From positions 1 to 64,000 of the forward strand of contig CANFCG010000003.1 of NCBI GenBank assembly GCA_947445115.1: DNA of 64,000 nucleotides, written 5' to 3'. Shown piece after piece: positions 44,628 to 53,377 of the stretch. Origin of the DNA: Comamonadaceae bacterium (GTDB lineage Bacteria; Pseudomonadota; Gammaproteobacteria; Burkholderiales; Burkholderiaceae_C). The position numbers were made by a program, and so were the translations under genes. Numbering within the stretch: the first letter of the stretch is position 1; each line of letters starts with the position of its first letter. The notes beneath the pieces were generated by a model. It worked only from the letters and a program-made list of their open reading frames with translations. It did not search any database and was not told where the DNA came from.

Positions 44628-45508
44628 AAAAAGGCGCTGTCAATATTGATTTTTCACACTTAGATGACGAGTCCTTGCCCATTGCCGCGGTCGAGCACAA
44701 TGGGCGCATTGCCTTTGCCAATAGTGCGCTAGAAGCCTTGCTGGGAGTGCCCCACAAGCAGATTGAGGGCGAGTGGCAGTTGGTGCACACGAAAGCCCCC
44801 GAGCATCCTGTGGCTGATCAAAACGAAGTCAATAAAGAATTGCTGCGCAATTTAGCGCATGAAATTAAAAATCCACTTGGTGGTATCCGCGGGGCGGCCC
44901 AGCTTTTGCAGATGGACATGACTGACAAGTCGCTCATCGAGTACACACAGGTCATCATCCACGAGGCTGATCGGCTGCAAAGTCTTGTCGATAGGCTCTT
45001 GGCGCCGCATCGTCAGCCGCATGTGCTTGGTGTTGTCAATGCCCACGAAATTTGCGAGCGTGTGCGTCAGCTCATCTTGGTCGAATTCCCAAATGGCCTG
45101 ACAGTGGTGCGTGATTACGACGCGTCGATTCCTGAATTCCAAGGTGATCGCGAGCAGTTGATTCAAGCGTTGCTCAATATTGCGCATAACGCGGCGCAGG
45201 CATTGGAAGAGCGGATTGCCGATGGATCGGCGACCTTGACATTTAGAACTCGAATTGCCCGCCAAGTCTTACTGGGAAAGGCTCGTCACAAACTGGCACT
45301 GCAATTGCATGTGATAGACAACGGCCCCGGGGTCCCTGACGACATTAAAGATCGTATCTTTTATCCGTTGGTCACAGGGCGTGCAGGTGGCTCTGGGCTT
45401 GGGCTGTCGTTGGCGCAAAATTTCGTGCAGCAACATGCGGGCATGATTGAGTGCGACAGCATCCCAGGACGGACAGACTTCAAGATAGTGATGCCACTCT
45501 CGGTATAG
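44624..45508 (+). CDS. glnL: Nitrogen regulation sensor kinase NtrB/GlnL (shortened PAS region)
   Basis: Autophosphorylates and passes phosphate to NtrC under nitrogen limitation; inhibited by PII. The 294-residue protein has the H-box LLRNLAHEIKNPLGGIRGAA with H79, the N-box IAHNAAQALEE, G1 DNGPGVP and G2 GGSGLGLSLAQ. The PAS part (residues 15-60, AAVEHNGRIAFANSALEALL) appears cut short: H79 corresponds to H139 in E. coli NtrB. The second half of the PAS core and the linker are missing. It overlaps the preceding gene by 4 bp; glnG follows after 23 bp. Confidence 0.93.
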   Translation: MKKGAVNIDFSHLDDESLPIAAVEHNGRIAFANSALEALLGVPHKQIEGEWQLVHTKAPEHPVADQNEVNKELLRNLAHEIKNPLGGIRGAAQLLQMDMTDKSLIEYTQVIIHEADRLQSLVDRLLAPHRQPHVLGVVNAHEICERVRQLILVEFPNGLTVVRDYDASIPEFQGDREQLIQALLNIAHNAAQALEERIADGSATLTFRTRIARQVLLGKARHKLALQLHVIDNGPGVPDDIKDRIFYPLVTGRAGGSGLGLSLAQNFVQQHAGMIECDSIPGRTDFKIVMPLSV

Positions 45509-45531
45509 GCAAAAGGTTAGAGGATTACGGT

Positions 45532-47013
45532 ATGAAAGAAATTTGGTTGTTAGATGACGATGCATCAATCCGCTTTGTGCTTGAGAAAGCACTCGCACGC
45601 GAGCGTTTGCCTACCCGTAGCTTTGTCCATCCCAAAGAAGTCCTTCAGGCCTTGCAGGATGTAGAGCCAACACGTCAGCCCTCTGTTTTGGTCAGCGATA
45701 TTCGTATGCCTGGTGGGTCAGGACTCGATTTGCTTGCCAAAATAAAAGTTCAATATCCTGGATTGCCCGTCATTATCATGACGGCATTTTCTGACCTCGA
45801 TAGTGCGGTCTCTGCATTCCAAGGCGGGGCTTTTGAGTATTTACCCAAACCTTTTGATGTGCCACGTGCCGTCGAGCTGATTCAGCGTGCCATCTCCGAG
45901 AGCGAGCGCGAATCAGAGGCTAGCGTTGCCGTCTCAAGCACGCCCGAAATGATGGGTCAAGCACCTGCCATGCAAGACGTGTTTCGCGCCATTGGTCGGC
46001 TCAGTCAAAGCAATGTGAATGTACTGATTACGGGTGAATCTGGCACAGGCAAAGAATTGGTTGCACATGCGCTGCACAAGCATTCACCCAGGGCCAGCGG
46101 TGCGTTTGTTGCCATCAACGCCGCTGCTATCCCCAAAGATTTACTAGAGAGTGAACTCTTTGGGCATGAGAAGGGTTCGTTTACAGGTGCACAGGCCACG
46201 CGCCGTGGGCGTTTCGAGCAAGCCGAAGGCGGCACACTCTTTCTCGATGAAATTGGCGACATGCCGCTGGAGTTACAAACGCGCCTCTTGCGTGTGCTCT
46301 CCGATGGTCAGTTCTACCGCGTTGGCGGTACCAGCGCCATTAAGGCCAACGTGCGCGTGGTGGCTGCCACGCATCAAGATTTAGAGCGCCGCGTCAAGCA
46401 CGGTGCATTTCGCGAAGATTTGTTTCACCGCTTAAACGTCATCAGGTTACGTTTACCACCATTACGCGAGCGCACGTTAGACATCCCTATGCTGACACAG
46501 CATTTTTTGCAAGTCAGTGCCAAGCAGTTGGGGGTGGACCCCAAACGTATTAGCGACTCAGCACTAGAGGCGCTAGCTGGCTTTGCTTTTCCGGGCAACG
46601 TTCGCCAGTTGGAAAACATTTGTCACTGGTTGACGGTGATGGCGCCTAGCCAGTTGATTGAAACCAAAGACCTGCCTCCTGAGGTCTTGGCGCTGCCGGC
46701 TGCACACGCCTTCCCCGCTGGGGCACATCCCGCGGCACTTGCGGCGGGGCATGAGGCTTCGCAGCCCCCTATTCATAAGGCTTTTGAGCCAGCGATAGAC
46801 GGATCATGGGAAGAAGCTGTACAGGCGTTGACATTAAAAATGTTAAATGCAAAAACGCCTGACGTGTGGGATGCGCTGTGTAAGCGCTTTGAAACGGCCA
46901 TGATTCAAGCGGCACTGTCGCACACCGGTGGGCGCAAAGTAGAGGCGGCGGCGCAGTTGGGCATGGGGCGTAACACCATGACCCGAAAAATCCAAGAGCT
47001 GGGATTAGAGTAA
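45532..47013 (+). CDS. glnG: Nitrogen regulator NtrC/GlnG
   Basis: A sigma-54 enhancer-binding protein of 493 residues. The receiver domain (1-120) has the acidic pocket LLDDDAS and the phospho-Asp in VSDIRMPGGSG. The AAA+ domain (about 150-380) has Walker A GESGTGKE, the sigma-54 loop as GSFTGA (Ser where E. coli has Ala), Walker B GGTLFLDEIGD and the arginine-finger region FREDLFHRLNV. The C-terminal Fis-like HTH is AAAQLGMGRNTMTRKIQELG. It likely acts on the glnA promoter in this window. The 3' end overlaps xth by 9 bp. Confidence 0.95.
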   Translation: MKEIWLLDDDASIRFVLEKALARERLPTRSFVHPKEVLQALQDVEPTRQPSVLVSDIRMPGGSGLDLLAKIKVQYPGLPVIIMTAFSDLDSAVSAFQGGAFEYLPKPFDVPRAVELIQRAISESERESEASVAVSSTPEMMGQAPAMQDVFRAIGRLSQSNVNVLITGESGTGKELVAHALHKHSPRASGAFVAINAAAIPKDLLESELFGHEKGSFTGAQATRRGRFEQAEGGTLFLDEIGDMPLELQTRLLRVLSDGQFYRVGGTSAIKANVRVVAATHQDLERRVKHGAFREDLFHRLNVIRLRLPPLRERTLDIPMLTQHFLQVSAKQLGVDPKRISDSALEALAGFAFPGNVRQLENICHWLTVMAPSQLIETKDLPPEVLALPAAHAFPAGAHPAALAAGHEASQPPIHKAFEPAIDGSWEEAVQALTLKMLNAKTPDVWDALCKRFETAMIQAALSHTGGRKVEAAAQLGMGRNTMTRKIQELGLE

Positions 47014-47808
47014 GTCCGCGAGCGTCATGACCACAGGCGTATGGTCGCTAGGGCGTTCGTTTTTGCGCGGCGCTTTATCAATTTCGCATGCGATGACGAT
47101 CGGTTTGAGCGCATTGCTGGCCAGCACATAGTCAATCCTCAGTCCGCGATTGCGCTTAAAACCAAAGTCACGGTAGTCCCACCAGCTAAAAGTTTTTTCT
47201 GCTTTGATGCTGGATGGGTTCGGGTGGCATAGGCGGTGGCTGTCTACAAAACCCAGAGCTAGCAAGGCTTTCAAGTGCTCACGCTCTTCGGTTGTGTGGT
47301 GAATGGTTTCATGCAAACCTTCAGGATCCCAGCTGTCGGCATCGTCAAAGGTGATGTTGAAGTCGCCCATCACCATGACATGTGGGTTTGCTTCTAGTTC
47401 GGCGCGAAGGTAATCCTGCATCGCACGCAGCCAACTCATCTTGTATTCAAACTTATCCGTGCCTGGCGCATGACCGTTGACAAAGTATCCGTTGATGACA
47501 CGGATATCGCCGTGTGGTGAGGCTACCGTTGCGGCAATCACGCGCGACTGCTCATCAGCAAAGTTGGGAATATTTTTAACCACATTTGTGACATCAGATT
47601 TCGTCAGTAGCGCCACGCCGTTATACGTTTTTTGTCCAAAGAAGGAGGCCTTGTAGCCCACGTCTGCAAAGGCTTGCAAGGGAAACTTTTCGTCCGTCAT
47701 TTTGAGCTCTTGCAAGCCCAAAACATCAACAGGATGAGCGGCTAGCCATTCAATGACTTGCGGTAGCCGAACGGTGAGCGAGTTGACGTTCCAAGTAGCG
47801 AATTTCAT
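47005..47808 (-). CDS. xth: Exodeoxyribonuclease III (AP endonuclease)
   Basis: Cleaves at abasic sites and degrades duplex DNA 3'-5'. The 267-residue protein has the EEP-family motifs FATWNVNSLTVRL, LGLQELKM (metal Glu), INGYFVNGH, VMGDFNI (catalytic Asp/Asn), LRIDYVL and the final PSDHTPVV (catalytic His). It starts at ATG 47808, overlapping the stop of the DUF4337 gene by one base. Confidence 0.95.
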   Translation of the reverse strand: MKFATWNVNSLTVRLPQVIEWLAAHPVDVLGLQELKMTDEKFPLQAFADVGYKASFFGQKTYNGVALLTKSDVTNVVKNIPNFADEQSRVIAATVASPHGDIRVINGYFVNGHAPGTDKFEYKMSWLRAMQDYLRAELEANPHVMVMGDFNITFDDADSWDPEGLHETIHHTTEEREHLKALLALGFVDSHRLCHPNPSSIKAEKTFSWWDYRDFGFKRNRGLRIDYVLASNALKPIVIACEIDKAPRKNERPSDHTPVVMTLADLL

Positions 47809-48401
47809 TAAACGTGCATCGCTGCTAATGCACCAATCACGACACCCGCAAAGGCCACGCCGTACATCGCACGCTCTACCCATTTACGGCGTGTCAGAAG
47901 GGCAATAGCGGCTAGGGCAATCGCCACTTGCAATACCGTAGTGGCCTGCGCCCAGCGGTGGTGCTGGTGCATTTGCTCATCCGACTGTTTATCCCAATCT
48001 TTAGAGATGCCTTCGTGCTTTTCAGCATCTTTTTGAATCTCTTTTTTCTCTGCGTCGTAGCGGGCAATTTTGTCGTCGTATTTGATGTGCTTGTCTGCTG
48101 GTGCAAGATCACGCGCTAGCTCAGACAGCGATTGTTTGGTACTCTTGGCTTGAAAATAGTTCCATTGGTTAGAGGCTTGCGCTTTCTCTAATGCGGCGTT
48201 GTTTTTGAACAAGCCCGCGTTTGCCTGCGTTGCGCCGCCCATGTAGGAGAAGATCGCGCCTACCGTCGCCAAAATCGCCGTGAACATGGCAATGCGGTTC
48301 ATGGCGCCGCCGTCGCCTTCATCATGGCTACCATGACCTTGCCCAACGTGCTCAATCGCGTGGTCGTGTGGGCCGTGAACGTGAAATCCGTCTGATGACA
48401 T
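47808..48401 (-). CDS. DUF4337 membrane protein with His-rich N-terminus
   Basis: A 197-residue protein. Residues 1-30 are unusually His-rich (HVHGPHDHAIEHVGQGHGSH) and could bind metal. One transmembrane helix lies at about 35-52 and two near the C-terminus (about 150-195). A cytoplasmic or periplasmic helical domain between them (GLFKNNAALEKAQASNQWNY...) matches DUF4337. The function is unknown. It lies between folA and xth with almost no spacing. Confidence 0.82.
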   Translation of the reverse strand: MSSDGFHVHGPHDHAIEHVGQGHGSHDEGDGGAMNRIAMFTAILATVGAIFSYMGGATQANAGLFKNNAALEKAQASNQWNYFQAKSTKQSLSELARDLAPADKHIKYDDKIARYDAEKKEIQKDAEKHEGISKDWDKQSDEQMHQHHRWAQATTVLQVAIALAAIALLTRRKWVERAMYGVAFAGVVIGALAAMHV

Positions 48402-48403
48402 GT

Positions 48404-48919
48404 TTAACTCCTAAGGTAAGAAATGAAGGCGTATCGTAGCCCGTTTGTGGCTGTAAAAGATGCTCTCGTCGTCTCTGTCCACGCTGAATCTAGCGCGGGT
48501 GCAAATGCGTCGCCTTCATAGTGAGCATCAATTTCGGTGACGACTACCCGGTTGGCCAGCGGCAGCGCCTGTGCATAGATCTGCGCTCCGCCAATCACCC
48601 ACACGTCAGGCACATTCGTTGCAGTCAAATGCTGGGAAGCCATATGCAGTGCGGCCTCTAGAGATGAGGCGGTCTGCACGCCATGACCTATGTGGCTTGC
48701 CAAGAAGTCATCTTGGCGAGTCACGACAATATTGGCGCGTCCTGGTAGCGGGCGAAAGCGCTGGGGGATCGAGTCCCAAGTCTTGCGTCCCATGATGACG
48801 GGCGCGCCCAACGTGACGCGCTTAAAGTGCGCCAAGTCTTCGGGTAAGTGCCACGGCATGACGCCATTTTTGCCGATGACGTGATGGTGAGCTTCGGCCC
48901 AAATCAGGTTGATGTTCAT
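48404..48919 (-). CDS. folA: Dihydrofolate reductase
   Basis: Reduces dihydrofolate with NADPH. The 171-residue enzyme has IGKNGVMPWHLPEDLAHFK (the M20-loop region with the acidic Asp), IMGRKTWDSIP, the NADPH loop of PGRANIVVTR and VWVIGGAQIYAQAL. It is directly downstream of thyA, the usual thymidylate-cycle pair. Confidence 0.96.
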   Translation of the reverse strand: MNINLIWAEAHHHVIGKNGVMPWHLPEDLAHFKRVTLGAPVIMGRKTWDSIPQRFRPLPGRANIVVTRQDDFLASHIGHGVQTASSLEAALHMASQHLTATNVPDVWVIGGAQIYAQALPLANRVVVTEIDAHYEGDAFAPALDSAWTETTRASFTATNGLRYAFISYLRS

Positions 48920-48939
48920 GCGCGCAAATGGGCTAGGGG

Positions 48940-49794
48940 TTAGACGGCAACAGGCGCTTTAATCGCCGCGTGGCACTGGTAATTTAAAAACTCAAAGTCA
49001 TCAAATTCGTAGTCAAAAACGGACGAAGGGCGGCGCTTAATGTGCAGCTGCGGATAGGCAAACGGTGTACGCGAGAGTTGTAGCTCCACCTGCTCGTGAT
49101 GGTTGCTGTAGATGTGGCAATCGCCGCCTGTCCAGACGAAATCGCCCACATCTAAATCGCATTGCTGCGCCACCATATGTGTGAGTAGCGCATAGCTGGC
49201 AATATTAAACGGCACGCCCAAGAAGATGTCTGCGCTACGTTGGTAGAGCTGGCACGAGAGCTTACCTTTTGCATTTGCATTGAGGGCTAATTCTGCCTCG
49301 GTCGGAGGCGCCACGTAGAACTGAAAAAACGCATGGCAAGGCATCAGCGCCATCTTGGATAAATCCGCGACGTTCCAAGCCGAGACGATGATGCGGCGCG
49401 AATCAGGGTTGGTTTTTAGCGTGTGGATGACATCAGTGATCTGGTCAATGTGCCCGCCATCAGGTGTGGGCCAAGAGCGCCACTGCACGCCGTACACAGG
49501 CCCTAGGTCGCCATCGGGTTTGGCCCATTCGTTCCAGATAGAGACGCCGCGCTCCAGGAGCCAATTATTGTCGCTCGATCCTTTGAGGAACCACAGGAGC
49601 TCGTACACGATGGATTTGAGGTGCACCTTCTTGGTCGTCACCAGCGGAAACCCTTGCGCCAAATCAAACCGCATTTGATAGCCAAAGACGCTTTTTGTGC
49701 CCGTACCCGTACGGTCGGTTTTAGCTACGCCCGTTTCATAGACGTGACGCATAAAGTCTTCGTACTGCGATGAATGTGGCGATGAATTTTTCAT
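48940..49794 (-). CDS. thyA: Thymidylate synthase
   Basis: Methylates dUMP using methylene-tetrahydrofolate. The 284-residue protein has the phosphate-binding [11 protein letters not shown], the catalytic Cys in [14 protein letters not shown], the dUMP-binding [20 protein letters not shown] and [10 protein letters not shown]. The segment [16 protein letters not shown] after the Cys loop is a modest insertion relative to E. coli ThyA (264 residues). Confidence 0.97.
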   Translation of the reverse strand: MKNSSPHSSQYEDFMRHVYETGVAKTDRTGTGTKSVFGYQMRFDLAQGFPLVTTKKVHLKSIVYELLWFLKGSSDNNWLLERGVSIWNEWAKPDGDLGPVYGVQWRSWPTPDGGHIDQITDVIHTLKTNPDSRRIIVSAWNVADLSKMALMPCHAFFQFYVAPPTEAELALNANAKGKLSCQLYQRSADIFLGVPFNIASYALLTHMVAQQCDLDVGDFVWTGGDCHIYSNHHEQVELQLSRTPFAYPQLHIKRRPSSVFDYEFDDFEFLNYQCHAAIKAPVAV

Positions 49795-49797
49795 GGC

Positions 49798-50160
49798 TTA
49801 GAGTTTAGCAATGGCGGTAGGCCGAATTTGCCGAATCCGAATCACCAGCACAACAAAGAGTAGCACGCAGAGCACCGCTTCGCCCCAAGCCAATTGGCTG
49901 CTGAGTCCCTTGTCACTCCAACCGCGTACGGTGCCCTCGATGAAATACAGCCACACGGCAAGGCTCATCCACTTGTAAGTGTAGAGGCGATCCTTAGTAA
50001 AGCCTTGAACAGCAAGGGCTAGCGGGATGATCTTGAGTGCAAGCCATGCGGTGCTTGGCATGCCGCTAGCGGTCGTGCGCAGTGGTGCTAGCAATGTCTC
50101 CCAAAGCAAGCAAAGGACGATGAGGGCAATCAGCAGAATCAGGGGTAATTTTTTCATCAT
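49798..50160 (-). CDS. DUF2069-family membrane protein
   Basis: A 120-residue protein with an N-terminal hydrophobic helix (LPLILLIALIVLCLLWETLL), two middle helices around SMPSTAWLALKIIPLALAV and WMSLAVWLYFIEG, and a final helix (AVLCVLLFVVLVIRI). The pattern and the YxW...YFIEG segment fit DUF2069. The function is unknown. It is upstream of thyA by 3 bp and divergent from yihY. Confidence 0.8.
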   Translation of the reverse strand: MMKKLPLILLIALIVLCLLWETLLAPLRTTASGMPSTAWLALKIIPLALAVQGFTKDRLYTYKWMSLAVWLYFIEGTVRGWSDKGLSSQLAWGEAVLCVLLFVVLVIRIRQIRPTAIAKL

Positions 50161-50174
50161 GGCATGATAGCCGC

Positions 50175-50987
50175 ATGGAAATTTTGAACCTGCAATGGAA
50201 ACGCGCTGGCCGCTCGCTATGGGAGCGCTTTACCAGCGACCGCCTGAGCCTTATTGCCAGCAGTCTCACCTTCACTACCATCATGGCTGTTGTGCCACTA
50301 CTTACGGTGATCTTGGCGCTTTTTTCAACCAATCCGATCTTTGCCGATTTGCAAAAGGTACTGCAAAAGTGGCTGATCGACAGTTTGGTACCTGATGCCA
50401 TTGCGCGGCAAGTGATGGTCGCGATGACGCAATTTACAGCCAAGGCCCATCGGCTGGGCTTTGCGGGGTTAGCCGTGCTGCTCGTCTCTACGCTGGCGTT
50501 GGTGTTTACGATCGACCGAACTCTTAACAATATCTGGCGTGTGCAGGCGCGGCGCTCTATTGGGAAGCGACTCGTCGTGTACTCGGCATTGCTCGCTTTT
50601 GGCCCCATGCTTTTGGCGGCTAGTTTGTGGCTGACCACCCAAGTTGCGATGTGGTCTGAGTCGCTAGTGGGTGCAGGCTCAGTGCGAACGTTCTACAACG
50701 GCCTAGAGTTTGTCTTGGTTTGGGCAGGTCTCACGGCGCTTTACCGCTATGTACCAAACGCAAGAGTGATGGCTCGCCATGCCATACTGGGCGGCCTCTT
50801 TGCGGCAACGGCCTTAGAAGTTGCAAAAAAATTATTAGCCGTTTATTTACTCAAAATGCCCGCCTATTCCATGATTTATGGCGCGTTTGCTACCGTGCCG
50901 CTATTGCTGATTTGGATTTATGTGGCGTGGCTGATTGTGCTGATTGGCGCGGAGATTGCGGCGAGCTTGGCTGAGTTGAGGCAATAA
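50175..50987 (+). CDS. YihY/virulence factor BrkB family membrane protein
   Basis: A 270-residue inner-membrane protein. It has LWERFTSDRLSLIASSLTFT at the start, repeated hydrophobic helices (about 30-55, 90-110, 130-155, 175-195, 205-230, 240-262) and the family YRYVPNARVMARHAILGGLF and YGAFATVPLLLIWIYVAWLI. Despite the historical ribonuclease BN label, members are uncharacterised membrane proteins. Its 3' end overlaps apaH by 70 bp on the opposite strand. Confidence 0.9.
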   Translation: MEILNLQWKRAGRSLWERFTSDRLSLIASSLTFTTIMAVVPLLTVILALFSTNPIFADLQKVLQKWLIDSLVPDAIARQVMVAMTQFTAKAHRLGFAGLAVLLVSTLALVFTIDRTLNNIWRVQARRSIGKRLVVYSALLAFGPMLLAASLWLTTQVAMWSESLVGAGSVRTFYNGLEFVLVWAGLTALYRYVPNARVMARHAILGGLFAATALEVAKKLLAVYLLKMPAYSMIYGAFATVPLLLIWIYVAWLIVLIGAEIAASLAELRQ

Positions 50988-51775
50988 CTCGTCAACTCCC
51001 CACCCCACACGCAGCCCGTATCCAAACCCAATATGGACGGGGCTTGCAGTGAAGGTCTTGCAAATAACCCCAGCGTTGACCAATGCCCAAACGCGATTGA
51101 CACGTCCTCGATGGCAGTCCGTTGATTCGGCACATTGAACCACGGCATAAATCCTTGCGGTGCGCTACCTGCGCCTTCCTTGGTAGCGAACTCCATCACG
51201 CCGTTTGCGTCGCAAAAGCGTAGGCGGGTGAGGGCATTCACGATGACGCGGAGTCTGTCCGCGCCTTGCAAATCGTCCTGCCATTGGTTTGGGGTATTGC
51301 CGTACATCTGACGTAGAAAGCTCGCGTAGTCATCTGCTTGCAGCGCCGCTTCAACTTCACCAGCCAGCGCCAGTGTCTGATCTGCTGACCACTGGGGCAG
51401 CACGCCTGCATGGACGAGCAGCCATCTGCGCTGGTTGTGTATGAGGCTGATTGCCAGCTTTTGATGTCTTAGCCAATCCAGCATGGCGCCGCTGGAAGCC
51501 ATATCCAGTAAGGGCTGCAGAGTATCTGACTGGTGTGCAGGGCGGATGCCGTGTGCCACAGCGAGCAGGTGCAGGTCATGATTTCCTAGTACGCATTTGG
51601 TCGAATCACCAAATCGCATCAGTGTGTTTAGTACGCCAGCGGAGTCTTCGCCGCGGTTCACCATGTCGCCTAAAACATAGAGCGTGTCTCGGCTTGGTGA
51701 GAAGTCGATTTGGCTCAGCAAGCGGTTGAATACGCCGTTGCAGCCTTGGATGTCGCCAATCAGGTAAAGTGCCAT
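50918..51775 (-). CDS. apaH: Bis(5'-nucleosyl)-tetraphosphatase, symmetrical
   Basis: Hydrolyses Ap4A to two ADP. The 285-residue metallophosphatase has YLIGDIQGCNGVF, VLGDMVNRGEDS, VLGNHDLHLLA (GNHD motif), WLLVHAGVLP and a late His motif in IAFGHWSTLG. The 5' start is ATG 51775. The C-terminal 23 codons lie antisense to the end of yihY, an unusually long convergent overlap. Confidence 0.94.
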   Translation of the reverse strand: MALYLIGDIQGCNGVFNRLLSQIDFSPSRDTLYVLGDMVNRGEDSAGVLNTLMRFGDSTKCVLGNHDLHLLAVAHGIRPAHQSDTLQPLLDMASSGAMLDWLRHQKLAISLIHNQRRWLLVHAGVLPQWSADQTLALAGEVEAALQADDYASFLRQMYGNTPNQWQDDLQGADRLRVIVNALTRLRFCDANGVMEFATKEGAGSAPQGFMPWFNVPNQRTAIEDVSIAFGHWSTLGLFARPSLQAPSILGLDTGCVWGGELTSYCLNSAKLAAISAPISTISHAT

Positions 51776-51793
51776 ATTCAACTTTTCTTTTTT

Positions 51794-53119
51794 ATGGATT
51801 TTCTTCTCATTCTCTTTCTGATTCTTTTGAACGCCGCGTTCGCCATGTCCGAGATGGCGTTGACGGCGAGCCGTAAGGCGCTTTTGAATGTGCAGGCTGA
51901 GGGTGGCGACAAAGGTGCGCAGGCCGCACTGGCACTACTCTCGCAGCCGACACGATTTTTATCTAGCGTCCAAGTCGGCATTACGTCGATTGGCGTTTTG
52001 AATGGCATTGTGGGCGAAGCCGCGTACAGCGAGTCTTTGAGTTTTTGGCTACAAGGACGTGGCTGGCACGAGCACGCTGCGTCTATAGCTGCTACGGCAG
52101 CGGTGGTGACAGCGATTACGTTCGTGACCATTATTTTTGGTGAACTCGTGCCCAAGCGCATTGGGCAGCTTTATCCGGAAGCGGTGGCTAGGCGTGTGGC
52201 GCGTCCCATGCAATGGGTGGCACGGCTGGCATTACCTTTTGTTTGGCTGCTAACGAAAACGACGGCGGCAGTTTTGAGCCTTTTGCGGGTGGACACCAAG
52301 CGCAGCCGAGTGGTGACACACGCAGAAATCAACGCGAATCTTGATGAAGGCTTGGATGCAGGTGTCATTGATGCTCAAGAGCACAGCTTGGTGCAAAACG
52401 TGTTTGAGTTAGATGGCAGACCACTGGCGTCTTTGATGCTGCCAAGAGCAGATGTGGCGTGGCTCGCCAGCGATGCATCTTTGCAAGTCACGCTTAATAA
52501 GGCCGCCGAAGCAGGGCACTCGTGGTACCCCGTGTGCGACGGTGACTGGACTCGCGTGCAAGGCATCGTCAGCGTGAGCCAGTTGCTGCTGCGCCAGCAA
52601 GCGACGGCCAACTCCGTCATTCCCGCGCAGGCGGGAATCCATTCGGGCTGGAATGATCTTATTCATCCCGTGGGCTTTGTGCCCGAGACGTTGAATGCGA
52701 TGCTTTTACTGAATCAATTCAAGAAAAAAGCCGAGCGCATGGTGCTGGTGGTGGACGAGTACGGCGAAGTACAAGGACTGATTACACCGCAAGATTTGCT
52801 GCAAGCCATTACAGGCGAGCTACATACGCCTGCGCAAGGGGCCGCATCCACTAACTTGCAAGCAGACGGTTCGTGGCTACTCGATGGGCAGCTCTCTGTT
52901 CAAGAGCTCAAAAGCAAGTTAGATATTGATGACTTGCCAGGCGAGGATGATGAACGCTACATCACGCTGGGTGGTTTAGTGATGAGCGAGCTAGGTGAGT
53001 TGCCTGTAGCGGGTTCACGTGTTGCCATCGACGGCTGGACATTGACAGTCACGCAGATGGTGGGGCGGCGTGTGGAAGCCGTAAGGGCTATACCTGCGTC
53101 AAGGCCTCATCAGGCGTGA
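51794..53119 (+). CDS. CNNM/CorC-type transporter-associated protein (hemolysin family) with repeat insertion
   Basis: A 441-residue membrane protein: DUF21/CNNM domain with about four helices (1-190), a CBS-domain pair (about 205-345) and a C-terminal CorC/HlyC domain (about 355-435). Segments LDEGLDAGVIDAQEHSLVQN, SLMLPRADVAWL and VLVVDEYGEVQGLIT are characteristic. Members are linked to Mg2+ or Co2+ efflux and membrane repair. Residues 275-283 read VIPAQAGIH, a copy of the dispersed palindrome placed in frame between the two CBS motifs. The ATG at 51794 starts the first helix. Confidence 0.9.
   Translation: MDFLLILFLILLNAAFAMSEMALTASRKALLNVQAEGGDKGAQAALALLSQPTRFLSSVQVGITSIGVLNGIVGEAAYSESLSFWLQGRGWHEHAASIAATAAVVTAITFVTIIFGELVPKRIGQLYPEAVARRVARPMQWVARLALPFVWLLTKTTAAVLSLLRVDTKRSRVVTHAEINANLDEGLDAGVIDAQEHSLVQNVFELDGRPLASLMLPRADVAWLASDASLQVTLNKAAEAGHSWYPVCDGDWTRVQGIVSVSQLLLRQQATANSVIPAQAGIHSGWNDLIHPVGFVPETLNAMLLLNQFKKKAERMVLVVDEYGEVQGLITPQDLLQAITGELHTPAQGAASTNLQADGSWLLDGQLSVQELKSKLDIDDLPGEDDERYITLGGLVMSELGELPVAGSRVAIDGWTLTVTQMVGRRVEAVRAIPASRPHQA
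52616..52640. repeat. 25-bp dispersed palindromic repeat, copy 6 (inside CNNM/CorC gene)
   Basis: Arms ATTCCCGC and GCGGGAAT with loop GCAG, differing from copy 5 by one base. Read in the host frame it encodes VIPAQAGIH in the linker between the CBS motifs. Confidence 0.92.
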
Positions 53120-53327
53120 GGGTTTTCATCGATAGCGCATGTATTTCATCCGTCTTCATTCGGTCACCTAAAGTAGCATAAACCATTTGGTGGCGCTGGA
53201 TTAATCGTTTATTTTTAAATGCTTCAGAGACAATAGTGGCATACCAATGCCGACCGTCTCCAGTCACTTCTATAGTACTACAGGGTAAACCAGTAGAAAT
53301 CAAATGTTTGATAGTAGTTTCGTTCAT
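53088..53327 (-). CDS. BolA-family protein (IbaG-like)
   Basis: A 79-residue class II KH-like protein that typically works with monothiol glutaredoxins in iron-sulfur trafficking. It has IEVTGDGRHWYATIVSEAF, the key RHQMVYATLGDRM with the conserved His and LGD, and IHALSMKTLTP. The C-terminal 10 codons overlap the convergent CNNM/CorC gene by 32 bp. Confidence 0.92.
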   Translation of the reverse strand: MNETTIKHLISTGLPCSTIEVTGDGRHWYATIVSEAFKNKRLIQRHQMVYATLGDRMKTDEIHALSMKTLTPDEALTQV

Positions 53328-53377
53328 AGTTGAAGTGTGCCATAATTACTTACCAATTTTTTTTAAGGAGTGTACTC

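Noticed and set aside
6115-52640. Treating the six 25-bp palindromes as a CRISPR array
   Set aside because: They are dispersed over 46 kb with no regular spacing, and no cas genes are present.
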